Numbered from the stretch's first letter, positions 48,001 through 61,140 are shown. The stretch is DNA of 64,000 nucleotides from Thuidium tamariscinum (GCA_947034885.2 OX344754.2:3596001-3660000), one strand, 5' to 3'. Program-made: numbers and translations. The notes: generated by a model from the sequence alone, not told the origin.

Positions 48001-50220
48001 GCCTAACAAGTTGACTTAGACGACTACATTGATGGAGAATTTTTGAACTCCTCTAATATATTGGAAAGGATGTTGGTTTTTCTTGATGTGTACACAAACT
48101 TAGTGGAGGTTGTCATGATATATGTGATGGTGTTTGTTGGAAGCACAATTTTCTACAATTCCAATGACATGTTATTGTTGCATGGATGGAATTCTGTAAA
48201 GGAGACGTTGGAGTTCATATTGCCCTAATGGTATAGTAAGAGTTAATTTATTGCATAAAGATGTTGTTTCAATTTGCTCATTGTACGTAATTTGATATTT
48301 TTGTGGCACTTTGGATGTAGGTATATTGTTCCTAGGAGGAAGTGCACTATTCAACCCTATGTTGCTATGAAAATCACATTCAAGTATAAGTCCTTGAGGT
48401 TTTGTTCAATTCTTGCTTTTTCATTTGCTTTTTATTGAAGTGCTTGTCTAATCTAGCAAAATATTGAAAATTCTAGGACGCAAAGATATGACATTGTAGT
48501 CGTTTAAGAAATGTTGTAGTAACAGTTGTCCCTAAAATTTGAACATGTGCAAAGATATGAGTAACTTACAATTCCTTAGTTTTTTAATGCCTAAAATACA
48601 AGTGTAGAGTGTTATTGTAATAGTTGTCTCAAAAATTTGAACTTGTGTAGGGATATTCATGATTGATAATTTGTTAGTTTATTAATGATTGAAACGCATG
48701 CGTAGAATATGAAGTGTGCTCTTGATATCAAGGACCAAATCAAAATCATTTTTAAAGATGGTAGGGATTCTAGATATTTCTAATTCCAATAAACACGATA
48801 ATATATAGAAGGTGATTCTATCTTATTAGTGTCTATTAGGTCCCAATACTTAGGCTGAAAGTCCTACTATATTCATCTATTTGTTGTCATATATTAGTTC
48901 TAAACTAAATTTCATCTAGTCTAATTTTGCCACATATGTATGTCCAATTTTTTCTCACACATTACAAAGCTTTGAAAGGACACAAGGTATGATTCAATCA
49001 AAAGCTATAGACATTAATCATTCACTATAGTTTGGGTTTCTTTCAAATTTGTTTTGAAGGTCTTTCACCATGCCATATTTGAAACATTGAAGGCCTTTAG
49101 GATGTTTTTCCATCTTAATTTCTATAATGGCCGAGTTGCACCAATAATGCTATTATATGTGGCCAAGTTGCAATTCTTCCTATGTTGATTGTATACCATA
49201 AGCTAGTCAATCATCGTAATCAAGAAGTGCATGCAATAGGTATTTTTTTATCCTAGCTAGTCTTAATTCTTGTTGTATATATTATAAAATTGTTACCTAT
49301 TAACTATTGAATAGTTACTCTATTTTTTGGTAGTATGGTCTTTCTTAATTGAATGACTATAGTTGCAAATATTGATATGGTAAAATAAGAATATGAAATT
49401 TAAAAACAGGTTGGTGAAATTAAACTAGAATGGATAGTGGAGATAGTATCCCACACTACTACAAGTTGAATGATATGGAAGACTACAAGATCTCTCTTCT
49501 CATTTGTTGTGTCTTGAAATTAAGTTCTTTCCTTAATGCTTATCTAACTATATATATAATGGCCTTATTTTGCAAATGTAATTCAAACTTACAAAATGCC
49601 CAAGAGGCATAGAAAAGATGGTCTTGTCTATAGATATATATATACAGATTTTGAGTGTGAAATTGTATAAAAATTGTGTAATTATAACAAGAGAAATGTA
49701 CACTTTCTATTTTTAGAATATTGCACTTTAGCCACTATCTACAATGTTTGAGAAATTTGCATATAAGAGTATTTGAGGATTAGTAGTAATATGAACGTCT
49801 AGAAATTGCATTAGCACACTTGAAGACTTCCCAATGAAAACTTTCTCAAAAATCAAAATTTTTTTTTTAGAGAAAATAAGAACTTCTAATGGTTAACCTT
49901 CAATGCTACCAATAAAAGAATTTGAAAAGGTCAAAAGAATTTGATTGCTAGCTTAGAAAGAAGCCAAAATTTTTGGAACAACTATATATGGTCACCTAAG
50001 CAATTAGGGTTTAGGTGGTATTGGGCTATATAGAAGTTGAGAACGGTCTTTTTTTGAACCATTCCATGAGAATTTATTAGTGCAATGGTAACAATAATGA
50101 AGTAGTTCTTATGATTCTTTCATTTTGAAGTAAAAAGTTGTTAGGGCATGTGTGTCAAGCTTTGGTTCATAGTACATGTTATATGGGGGGCCAATTACTA
50201 TTAAGCCACACAGTTTGTAT
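45022..50220. other. AT-rich intergenic DNA, nearly featureless
   Basis: No gene supported. A 38-bp perfect palindrome lies at 46767-46804. A lone CACTACAAGAAAC end lies near 47607 without a partner. The stretch 47820-48240 reads weakly protein-like on the plus strand (KARRVHLSSLVLLMAGVGI) but has frequent stops; I cannot name a family. Confidence 0.4.
46767..46804. repeat. 38-bp perfect palindrome
   Basis: CTTGTTTGTGACTTTATTG followed at once by its exact complement. It is followed by direct repeats of ACAAGTCATA-like words. Confidence 0.85.
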
Positions 50221-50384
50221 TTTTTGTAGCACCATTGAAGGCCATTCAAGGACTAGTACTTGAATTTTATTGATGTCATCTATGAACATCAATAGCACCT
50301 TATTTTTGTGGCACTATTCGAGGCCATTCAAGGATTAGTGCTTGACTTTTATTGATGTCATCTATGAACATCAATAGCACCCTA
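50221..50384 (+). repeat. 82-bp tandem duplication
   Basis: Two units of 82 bp differing at several bases; TGATGTCATC recurs at 50271 and 50353. It lies about 550 bp upstream of the ribosomal protein gene, with no evident function. Confidence 0.8.
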
Positions 50385-50818
50385 TTCATGGCATTTGCGC
50401 TAAAAAAATCATATATAATTTAATATGTTTGAATTTTTTTTGAAAAAAATTGTATTTGAACCCACTTTTGCCTTTTTACTATTTAAATTCTTGCAAACTT
50501 GTTTACGTTATAGTGTTGAATTCGGAAAACAAAAGTCCTCTTACACTAGATTTAGACTAGGGTTCAAAACCAGGTCCAAAAAATCACACAAACAATAAGA
50601 TTGCTCAAAATCCAGAGTTTCTTGGTCTTGGACTCTAGTCTAAACCGAGCAGCCGTTTGTGCACCTCGTAGCTTAGGGCTTATGGGCTCTCTCGCTTCGC
50701 ATTGGGAACAATACAGAGCCTGGGAGCAGACAGAATACGAGACGCAGGGAACGAGAACGAACGTTCCAGATTGATCTCGTTAACAAGAAACGGATGGTCT
50801 AGATCTCATGCGAGACCG

Positions 50819-50827
50819 AAACCCTAA
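50819..50827 (+). promoter_or_regulatory. Telo-box in the uL4 promoter or leader
   Basis: AAACCCTAA, 115 bases upstream of the start codon. This element is widespread in promoters and leaders of plant ribosomal protein genes, where it works with TCP-type sites. A TAGGGCTTATGGGCT stretch at about 50673-50687 could be a partner element. Confidence 0.6.
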
Positions 50828-50859
50828 TCCTGTCTTGGCGCCTCTTGCAAGAGGGACCT

Positions 50860-50988
50860 ATGGCGAAGTCGAAGCTCTTTTTCCAGTGCACCTGTGGTGA
50901 TTGCAGGTTCTTTTCGGTGCTTGGACGATCACTCTTCCGCGATGGCGCAATCCGCTGCCCGTCCCTTGGTGACAGTACAAAGCGTTGA
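50860..50988 (+). other. Possible upstream ORF overlapping the uL4 start
   Basis: ATG at 50860 opens a 42-codon frame ([10 protein letters not shown]...) that passes through the uL4 start codon in another frame and stops at 50986-50988. It matters only if the transcript begins upstream of 50860 and is unspliced here; GATTGCAG at 50900-50907 could be an acceptor that removes it. Confidence 0.35.
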
Positions 50989-52714
50989 TGGAGGCGAGAA
51001 GGGAGTGCAGGCCACTCTCCCTGCCGTTTTTCTGGCTCCAATTCGCCCCGATGTGGTGTCCACAGTCCACACCGCCTTGGCGAAGAACAAGCGCCAGGCG
51101 TACGCCGTGAGCCATAAGGCCGGGCACCAAACATCTGCCGAGTCATGGGGTACTGGACGTGCCGTGTCCCGTATTCCCCGTGTGCCTGGAGGCGGAACGC
51201 ACCGTGCAGGACAGGGAGCTTTCGGGAATATGTGCCGTGGTGGTCGCATGTTCGCCCCGACGCAGATCTGGCGCCGTTGGCATAGGAAGGTGAACCTAAA
51301 CCAGAAGAGGTACGCCATTGCTTCGGCTCTGGCTGCTTCCGCTGTCCCTTCTTTGGTGCTTGCTAGGGGTCACAAAATCGAGCAGGTCCCTGAGGTGCCT
51401 TTGGTTTTGGGCGATGCCGCTGAGGCGATTGAGAAGACGTCCGCGGCTGTGAAGCTGTTGAAGGCGCTTGGTGCTTATGCTGATGTCGAGAAGGTCAAGG
51501 CCAGTCATAGTATTAGGGCTGGAAAAGGAAAGATGAGGAACAGGAGGTATATTTCGCGACGTGGACCTCTCGTTGTGTATGGCACTGAGGGAGCTAAGCT
51601 TGTGAAGTCCTTCAGGAACATTCCCGGCGTCGAGATCGTGTCTGTAGACCGCTTGAACCTCCTCCAGCTCGCCCCAGGTGAGAACGCAACTGTACTCGGA
51701 GCCCTAATTTTTTTTTGGAAGGATAGGTAGGACCTTAGCTTTTAGGGTTTGGGGGTTTGATTTACTCTCTGCTATACCCTTCATCATTCAATCACATGTT
51801 AAGTATTCTTATGTGCTGATGTGGCTCGGTATGTGCATTGTCGGGAAAGGTGAGATTGCGAAGTATTGTGTATTGCCGAGAAGTTAGTGGCGAATGCCAT
51901 TCTCCTTTCCGGTGCAAATCCCAGTTTTTAGGGTTTTGTTGTTACCAACTGTCACTTCTTTTGCGTTTCGAAATTTCTCGTAGTTATACTTCGGGTTATT
52001 GAATTGCAGGTGGTCACCTTGGTCGGTTCATCGTCTGGACCAAGTCAGCTTTTGAGAAGTTGGACACCATCTTCGGCACCCACGAGAAGAAGTCTCTTGT
52101 CAAGAAGGATTATGTGCTTCCCCGCAATATCATGGGTAACCCTGATTTGGCTAGGATCATTAACTCCGATGAAATCCAGAGCGTCGTCCGCCCTACCAAG
52201 GTGGACGTCAAGAGACGTGCACTGAAGAAGAATCCATTGAAGAATTTGGGAGCTCTCCTCAAGCTCAACCCATACGCCAAGACTGCCCGGAGGATCGAGC
52301 TTTTGTCCCAGGAAAGGCAGGCCAAGGCCAAGGCCGAGAAGTTGCAGAGCAAGAGGAGCCAGCTCAAGGTACTTCTCACTTTTCACTTAAACTACCATAT
52401 ATCATTCTTGCAAATATTGTTAATCGCATATGGTGAAATTTTGCATTTCCCTATAACCTGTTTCCATAATATTGTTGTTAATTTTTCGACAATTGAATTT
52501 GACAGCGGATTTGCAACAGTGACAAGTGTAGGTGTCATATTTGACCAGATCAGTGTCTAGGTTTTCTTGTCTAATGGATCAATGGTTCTGTGTGCAGCCC
52601 GAGGAGAAGGAATTGATCAAGAAACAGGGCGCTTCATGGTACAAAACCATGGTCTCAGACTCGGAATACACCGAGTTCGAAAACTTCACGAAGTGGTTGG
52701 GCGTCTCTCAGTAA
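50942..52714 (+). CDS. RPL4: 60S ribosomal protein L4 (uL4), 3 exons
   Basis: Exons 50942-51677, 52010-52368 and 52598-52714 (GT-AG, matching phases) give 403 residues, close to the roughly 406 of Arabidopsis RPL4. The protein is a structural part of the large cytosolic ribosomal subunit; its extended loop lines the exit tunnel. Conserved stretches include [20 protein letters not shown] and [15 protein letters not shown] (about residues 60-110), then [12 protein letters not shown], the junction [27 protein letters not shown] and the C terminus [20 protein letters not shown]. The start at 50942 follows the family N terminus (MA-x-ARPLVTVQ). The stop codon TAA lies within GTAAGT, a perfect donor-like string. 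The leader carries a telo-box. Strong GC-rich coding pattern; no sign of decay. Confidence 0.97.
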
Positions 52715-55700
52715 GTAGAATATTGATAGTCCGTTTTAATACCGACCTGATATGTTCCATGGCTTTTTGGCTGGCTTCTCTTCATGGAGAAACGAGATTC
52801 TCTCGCACATGCTGTAAGAGCGAGCTTTTTAATGAGACATCATTTTCGGATTTTCAAGATTTGGCTATTCTCCGGGTATACGTGAATTCAAAGCGGAAAT
52901 GGTTTGCTTTATGGTGCGGCTACTATTTACGAGTATATGTAAATAGTGTTAACATTTTGTCAATATTAGCGAAGTTCAATCCCGTTTTCAGTTATCATCG
53001 CTTTTTGGTTGGGGTTCTTTCTTCCTGCAGAATTGTTCACTTTGTATTGGTTTTGTGATATCTTCGATTTTAGGTGAGATACTTTCACCTGCCTCTGCCT
53101 AAAATTTTTAATCGAACAGATTGTGATCCCGTTTCCGTTATGTGTCTCGTTCAGTATCATACAATATGCGATTCGAAACCTTCAGACTCTTGAAATTCAC
53201 TTCGTGGTTTAGGGGTTCAGAAAGTCTGAAGACTTCGTGGTTTGAAACAAGAATTGGAGACGATTCACCAAGTAGGGTTTCGTTGAATCTGTATCTCGAG
53301 GTCATGATAGGTTGGCTCGTGTATGTCTTCCGGTAGTCTCGTTGAATATGCATAAAACTAGAATGTCTCGTCTTCGAAGCGGTTGCGTGTACACAGTATA
53401 CAAACTTTCCTACTCTGGTGATGTATAAGAATTTTGCAGTGTGCCCTCAACAAGCACCCTCAGCAAGTATAGATGGATGTATCTTATCTCATTGTAAGTT
53501 TCTTTTTATTGCTCTAACAGTGATGCGTTTCTGTTACTGAACTTTCTAAATAACATAGTGGTTGAGGAAAAGATTCTTTAGCTGAGGGCTATTAAGCCGT
53601 TGCGTATTAAGGTAGCAGCGCCCATAAAAATCACTGTCCCCATGGGCGTGCCCAATACTTGTACCCATATCTGTTGTTTTCTGCCCCATGCTGTTAAACT
53701 AATAAACAATGAAAGTGAAAAGTGAGCAAAGCATGGTTCATGCATCTCTATGCAGGTGTGTTTTAAGGATTTGTAGAGGATGAAATGGGGGTTGTCTGCA
53801 AAATCATTGATGAAGTGTATTAGGTGTATGGAAACTGTACATACATGGATTTTAAGGACACCCTAACTTATTTTCAGGGACCATTTAGGCAACATAAGCA
53901 TTTGTGACACTTATGACTCCTTCAAAACTCTGTAATAAACATCCCCTACCAATATGTTCACAATTATAGTAATTATGTTGTTTGGAAAATCTCAATGACT
54001 TCTTGTTGACCACAGATTCTCAGTTGATCCCCTCCATATTTTTCTTTGCCTATTTCCTACTAAAGATAATTTTCCTTCCCTTCCTATGTGCAATTTCCAT
54101 ATCCACAAGCCCTTAGCTTTCAATGTAATGGGTGTTGCTACCTTAGTGCATATCGTACCTGGCTGTCAGGATTAGCATTTGCTACACAATAATTATTTAA
54201 TTTATCAAAGTGGTCTTGGATTGGACCACATTACAAAGGTTATGACTAAAATTAAGTCTCTTTGAGCCAAAAAACTTCTCTAATTTATTATTGTCAGACC
54301 AATCCAAACCTATTGAGTTAGAGAGGTTCTATTGTATATTGCATTTAGTAGATGGAATCAAAATTACATATATAATGTGTTGTTTTTCCATAGTAAACTA
54401 ATGAAGTCATTAATATTAAACAAAATAGGAATTTTTTTGTATTTTTTGTAAACTCTACCAAAATCAAGACTTGAAACCACAGCTCAATAGGAGCATGCTT
54501 GAAATGACTTGAAAAAGATCCAAAAACCTTGTATTAAAAGCTTTTTACTTTACAATCATGAAATGCCATTTATTAAGTAAGAACCATTTGTAAAATTTAG
54601 GCTTACTTAAGGCCATGCTGGTGATAGAAATGGATGTACACATGGAATCAAATAGTTCTCTATTAATGAAAATGATATCTACAATGAATGTGAGGAATTT
54701 TAATCCTTCAACATTAACAATGGTGGATGGTGTCTAATGGATGATAGAGAATCCTTATATGTAGGAAAAAATACAACTATTCATCTTTCAAGTTTTGAAT
54801 GAAAAGAAAAGATCTTCTACATAACTTAAACTTCCAATGAGGGCTTTTGGATTTTCTTAAACCATTGATTCCCACAACATCAAAATGGATGATTTCATAG
54901 TCATCAAGTCCATCCTACAAGGGATAAATTGATTGCTACTCAAAAAGCCATGGAAGCTAAGAAATAGATTTTTGAATTGAATAGAACACATTACTAATGA
55001 ATTCTATTAAATTGATTTGGGGAATGGTGATTTTAAGTCCAGGTGAACTAGATTTTCCACTTAAATTTTTTTTCATCTTCGCCCACGTGAATCGGCTATT
55101 TGGCTATGATGTTCTGATAATTACAAACCCTCAACAACTTAAAATGCAACAATTCTCAAGCCATTTGATGCATACCATTCCACATTATTCAAAATAACAT
55201 GTTCAGATTGACCAATTTTGGATCCTTTCAGATCTTAAGGGCTGAGATAGGATCGATTTTTACCCAACGTAACTGATTATAGTTGGTTTTATAGACGTGA
55301 GATGCACCCATGTCCACATTATCACAGGCACATAAATGAAGAAATTAAAAATTAAATTAAAAAACCCAATCGATTATGGTCGAGTGAGAAATACACTTGG
55401 TCCAGGGTCTTATCACAGTCCGCTGGGTAGAAGAGCAGCAACACTGCGGAGAATGATGGGAAATTGAAGCTTCCATGCGACCAGATCGGCTATCAGCGCG
55501 GCCACTTGACCAGATCTTTCACATAATCAAAGTTCAGTCGTACAGGTACCCCTCTCCAGACACGGCGGCGAAGAACTAACGTCATTAACTCCGCTGCTTC
55601 AAGCATTTCGCTCTTCTGAATAGCCATATCCAAGCAATGGCTATGAAGACCTTCCGATGCCTGCAAAAACGAAGACTCGAAGTACGTGAGACAAGAGAGG

Positions 55701-56228
55701 CATGAACTAAAAACTTCCTGCATGAACAGAAACCCTCAAGCGAGTTAGATCACGTGACTCTGACGTAAAAGAGATAGATACAGGAAATAAGGGCGATCGC
55801 AAAATGAGAAACTAGAGTCAGGCGACACGTACGAGTAATAATCATATCTTCGAGGAACCACTCTTGGATACACTCCGCGGGTCCCCAGCTCGGACTGAAT
55901 AATGGGATATTCTCAGAAGGGGAACAGTATTCAATGTTCGGAGAGCACTTGTTGAGCTGTCAGGTCACGGTTTGAAACTCGAGTAAACCATGCAAAACCG
56001 ACGACGAGATTGCATGTATGTTACTACTATGGGGCAGCATAGTCTTCCAATTCAAGGTCAGCACATGGGCTCCGCCAGTAGGGTGTCATGTAAAATAAAC
56101 AAAATACATGCTTGGAAAAACTTCTCGAGTCAGCTGACGTAAAGCTCCACTCACTGGGTTACTCAGTAAGGGGAGGCTCTTGCTACTGAGAGATTGAATC
56201 GCTCTCAAAGAGGAACCAAGCAATGCTC
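52715..56228. other. Intergenic between uL4 and the RING gene
   Basis: The first few hundred bases should be the uL4 3' untranslated region. From 53500 to 55380 the DNA is AT-rich and empty. From 55440 to 56228 GC content rises again; a 76-codon minus frame at 55493-55723 begins after a TTCATGCAG acceptor-like site and could be a downstream exon or spliced 3' leader of the RING gene, but has no recognisable domain. Confidence 0.4.
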
Positions 56229-59200
56229 TCATGATTTTGCGCGCCCGAAGAAATGCTCGATCTGAAGTGAACCCTGTCTGCCTCTGAAACCGCCTCCAGA
56301 TGTCTTCGATTTCTTCATTTTCTGTGAGGCTAACACTGCCACCCCTCCCTGCATGATACAAACTCTGAATGCTGAGAATTCAAAGAGGACATGTGCAAGA
56401 GCACAGTAATTGTGCAATTGTAAAGTACATACTATTTACAAACGTGGTCCTATCTGGAAACGGATCCAAATCAGGTTTAAGAAACTAGAAAGTATCATTT
56501 ACAATAAGGACAAATAAAATGAACATTCCAAGAATGTTAGTGTTTGTGCACGGCACATACCAGGGAGAGCGAAGGGGGCTTGAAGACTGTCACTTTCCCA
56601 CCTCGACCATCAGCTCCTGATACGATGAAGGTGCTAGGGGATTGGCTGTCGCTCAATGGCCTCTTGGCAAAAGCACCATATCTATTTACTGGAGGCCTAG
56701 CAGATGCGTTCACAAGCCCAAGGTTGTCAGAGTCAGTCTGCATCTCCAACGCATGCTCCGCTCTTGGTGAATTCAAGGTTGGTTTATCTTTATCTGTACA
56801 CAGACGTTCACGTTCACGACATAAAATTAACCAAATTAGTACAGCTAGAAGTAAAACAAATGAATTCATCGTCATCCCAAGATTTAATGCGAAGTAGAAA
56901 GAGCACATACAGTCTAGAGTGATTATCTGGAATACCACTGAAATTTTACTACAGGAAACAACATGCAGGAGAGCTTTCTGGAAATGGTTGACCAGGAGGG
57001 TAGGCAAAACCACGTACAAGTAGATGATGATGCGACTGCCGATGACCCAATCTCAATAAAGCGAGCTGTCAGTTCAGGTCGGGGGAAGGACATTTGAGCA
57101 ACACTGCCTGCTGCCAATATAGGATACTTCGTACTAGCCTCCTCTCGATCAAAAGGCAGTTTACTTTTGTTCAGCAATTCTATTTTTTGAAGAAGGTGCC
57201 TGGATTTGATTACCCAATATGAAAAACCAGTACTTTTAGTGTTGTCCTCTCTGAAGTCAATACTAGCGCCGCGATCAGAGTGAACTCTTTTCCTAGAAGA
57301 AAAGTTTTCTTCGGACGCGTTCACGTTCTTCGGACAGGCTGGTTGTACGTGCTCAACTCCCATCAGCCCACGCTCCTTCACAATGTTTGGGAGCTGCATA
57401 TCGGACAACTCAGCCCTTGGCATGACATCAAGATCCTACCAGTCACAGGATCCAGTGTCAATATAAAACAGAGAACTGTGCTTCCTAATGCCAAAGTCAA
57501 AGTCTCTCTCTGAACTCAAACAAGGCGTAACAACCGACAAGGTTGCACCTTGGCAACACTGCCACTCCAGATTCCAGAGTATTAGAAGGGAAGAACATGA
57601 TCTTCAACATAGGTGATGATGCACTTTTCTCTTTAGCATATTCGTTCGCGTATTCAGCAAGGTGTGAACGCAAATAGTACTGACAAAAAATAACGATAAC
57701 TTCACCTTTACTAAAAAAGAATCTCGATTAATCAATGAAAGGTCAGCGGAACCTAGATTATAGAATTCCCACATAAAAATGCATTCTTTGACGCAATATA
57801 ATTTAGCATTTCAGTTGAGATTAACCTGCTTAAACCCGATCATCTTGAACGTGTTCTCCTGTAGGTTTACCTCTGTAGAAGCGATATTCCGACCTCGGGA
57901 CAAAGTGCTAGCACTCGCAGATTGACCTGACGGAGGAGTCCTTGGCTCATTGATCCCTTTCGCACCGGCTTGATTCATGTGTCTTAGAGCTGAGAGAACA
58001 TTCTCACCTTGCGGTTTTAAACCTCTGTTCAATCCTCGCAGACATGCATTGTCCTTATCCTCGAGGAGCTTCTCCAGCTCTTGAACACGAGCCTGCATTA
58101 CTCAATGAAAGAATGACTGAAATCAATGAGGGTCATAGATAGTGATAACCTCCTAAAGGGACCCCTGGACTGCTTGTCTAATATTATTTGTAAACACGAG
58201 CGCAAGCCGTGCTGAAGTGCCTTCACGATTGAGAGCCAATAGAAACAGTAAAATTATTCACATGGTATCAGTCATTAACATCAAAGCTCAGACATCGCAA
58301 AAAGATGGATGTTGTGTCAGCAACTCATGAAGCTCAGAGAACTTCAAAGAGCATGAGCAGGTCAGATCCACTGTATGAAATCTTCCGACAGTACAATACC
58401 TTCATCTTCTTCAGGAGCTCAACCGACTTCTCAGACTTTCGAAGCGCACGACTTTCACCCATACCAAGCTCATTACATCGAGCCATCAGCTCCTTGTAAG
58501 ACCTACACATGAAACAAATCCAACTTCAGATCACGAGTTTCAAACCACACCGCCTTGCCTATAAAGGATTGTAAAAACTTGATGTTCACGAGCTGGCAGA
58601 AGAGACTATACTTATTCCGAAGAATGAGAGATTTTGTCAAGGTTTCGATGATAGCGTTCTTGTTGGATCCATTCCCAAGGTTGGCAAGCCTGAAAATATC
58701 CTCCTCGCCTAGATCTGTATCCCCAACCCTAGTGGACAAAGACACGTGGACCAACTTTAAAGCACTGAGTAGAATCATACTGTAAACTTAATCTATTTCC
58801 CCGAGAAAATCCTTCATTTATTATCGAAGCAAGTATAGTACCCCTAGCAAGCATCATAAAGAATTGCAGATAGGTGAATAGTCTAAAGCTGGAGGCGCAA
58901 GGCAACTTACAGCTTATGGGCAGCCAGGTCCTTTGTCATCGCTTGATTCTTCTCTTGCAGCAATTCCCGTTCATTCGCGCAGCACTTTAAATCCTATAAA
59001 GAATGACAACAAACAACCATGAGTTACTAAAATCTGTTAAGAAAACAAACTGATCGAATATTTGAATTGGGGTCCTCTCCATTAGTATTAAGAGTAAAGC
59101 AATTTGACCAGAAAACTCGTAAGACACATACCGAAATTCCTCCGACAAGGTGCTCCAAAGACGCATCAACCAATAACTGGATGGTTAACTACATAGAAAC

Positions 59201-60781
59201 TATAAATTACACGATTTCAATACTATCTTTTCCCTGACGGTAAATCCAGATGTGGTCAATGTGTACCTCCTGGACCCTCGTAAGAGATTGTCTACACAGA
59301 GACAGTTCTCTTTTGGTGGCCGCAGATGCTGCCTCAGCTTTCTCTGCCCTTTGCAAGTTCGCTACGATCTGTAGAGATCATATACAATTAATAATAGAGC
59401 ATTAGCTTTCTGCAGAGTAAATGCGATGTGATAAACACAATAGCACAACCGTTGCAAGTTTTTCACACACTAGAACTCAAGAGATAACTCAGAAAGCTGA
59501 TCAATGCCTAGTGTGAGAAATCTGATCATGAGTAGCTGATCAACGCCTAGGGTGCAAAATCATCAATTCGTTCCAATATTCAGGGATTAACATGACAAGA
59601 GTGAAAAACCTGAGAATCGAGCTCTTTCAGCTGCTCATTGCGGCTTTGTAGAGCTGTCTTGGCAGCAGTAAGCTGGTTTTCCAATTTGCGTAAGGCAGGA
59701 GCATTGCTCACCTAAATTCAAGAAACACAAACCTTTTGAGGGTGAAATTTATATAGCACACATCAATAAGAAAAGACGCATTCCACATTCACTTCTTGAA
59801 CAACTGTAGATTCCTATACCATTTTCCTGACTGATTGCATTTCATAAATTTGATAACAATCTCCCGCACCTGCTTAGGGTCTTCCACATCTGTCTGCAAA
59901 TCTTTGGAGGGTGAGACTTGTGGCTGGGAGGATTCACTCCCTGCGGACTGAAAATAGAGGCGGTGGACGTCATGAGCGGTGCATGATTGTTTGCACAAAG
60001 GGCAAGTAGGTTTCCGTCCTGATGGACAATACTCTATCCATTGTTGCAAGCTGTTCCAAGCAAAAACAGCATATTAACACGACAATATGTACAGTTGACA
60101 CCAGCAGACACAATCCTAACTTACTAAAACAACAGCAGGCACATCCCTAAGTAGACAAGATTAGCGTTACTGTTACAACCTTTGTCTGAGCAGTATTAAA
60201 CAGTAAGCAGAAGACAAAAAACCAAAGCGAAATTCCTAGCGATCTCAACATTCAGAAAAGGATGCCAGAAAACAGAATAAAATCGTTTTACTCTGTTTTC
60301 CATTCCAGTTCAGTAAGAATTCCAACATCTCTTCTAGCGTTTTCCAAATATGTACAACTGAAATGCAGATCCTCTGAATTCATAAATTAGTAAAGAAACA
60401 CAGTCCAACGTAATCTAAAGATGGAATTCTTAAAACGAAAACACCTTGTAACCGGCAACACGGCATGCCATCCAGCATCAGATGCGAAACCTAAATTCAA
60501 AACCTAAAATTCCTCACATTCGCTCGATTTTGCCGAACATGCACGGCTAATTCCAACCGTTTGAATCCTCACGTGAATTCCCTACCAGGAGAGACTCTTG
60601 TCCGCCTTCAAAGCAACAACAGGCATCTACCAGTCCGCAATTGAGTCGATAACAAAAAGATGTTTGCGAAAACGCACCAGAGCTCGTGGAAGACGTGGCC
60701 GCAAGCAGAGATGGACTGCAGATCTTCGCAGATAGGCCGTGCGTCCTCGTAGCAGATGGCGCAGATGGCTGCATTACTCAT
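56229..60781 (-). CDS. TRAIP-like RING-H2 E3 ubiquitin ligase, 13 exons
   Basis: Exons (minus strand, in order): 60781-60678, 60050-59870, 59711-59610, 59368-59267, 59176-59132, 58993-58911, 58728-58612, 58502-58400, 58092-57826, 57679-57549, 57415-57018, 56793-56561, 56348-56229; 1986 bp, 661 residues. Exon 11 could begin at 57435, but only 57415 keeps phase. The RING finger is Cys7, Cys10, Cys27, His29, His32, Cys35, Cys51, Cys54. Exons 3-9 encode long Lys/Glu/Leu-rich helices that look like coiled coil. The end reads SLQIEHFF near the C terminus, a PIP-box-like PCNA-binding pattern with Ser in place of Gln. N-terminal RING, coiled coil and C-terminal PIP box is the layout of animal TRAIP, which ubiquitinates replisomes at DNA lesions. 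The role here is inferred from that layout; another RING/coiled-coil ligase is possible. Confidence 0.85.
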
Positions 60782-61000
60782 TGTGCTCGCTGGATCGGGT
60801 GAATGCGGAGGTGCATCAAAGGAGTCGAATTCAGGGATCCATGGTGTGTGACTCCGGAGCTAGGAATGGAGAGTGGAAAGGATTATAACGCTAGATGACG
60901 GCTTTCGACCCGTTGATAACATAGCTATGGCGGCACCGCGGCAGTGGAGCTCGAAGCTTTCGTTCGCGCCCAAAATCGACCCGAAATGCCACATGCCGTA
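60782..61000 (-). promoter_or_regulatory. Promoter and leader of the RING gene
   Basis: A GC-richer stretch immediately upstream of the start codon at 60781, ending in a CT-rich tract. No TATA box is evident. I cannot place the transcription start. Confidence 0.4.
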
Positions 61001-61005
61001 GCACT

Positions 61006-61140
61006 ACTTTCTTTTTCTCCGTTCCTTTTCTTTTTCTCAGTTCCTTTTTCTTTTTCTTAGTTCCTTTCCTTTTTTTACATTCCTTTTCTCTTACTTTTAT
61101 TCTTTTTTGAGTTATGCTTCTCTTTTTCCCTTCTTTTTTG
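61006..61140 (+). repeat. CT-rich imperfect tandem repeat
   Basis: Repeats of CTTTTTCTCAGTTCCTTTT-like units, pyrimidine-only over long stretches on the plus strand. It lies about 230 bp upstream of the RING gene start. Confidence 0.75.

Noticed and set aside
55493-55723. 76-codon minus frame downstream of the RING gene
   Set aside because: It has a plausible acceptor before it and moderate GC content but no domain. The RING gene already ends convincingly at 56229.
60940-61005. E2F-like site (TTTTGGGCGC on the minus strand) in the RING gene promoter
   Set aside because: It does not match the E2F consensus exactly, so I do not list it as a feature despite its attraction for a replication gene.
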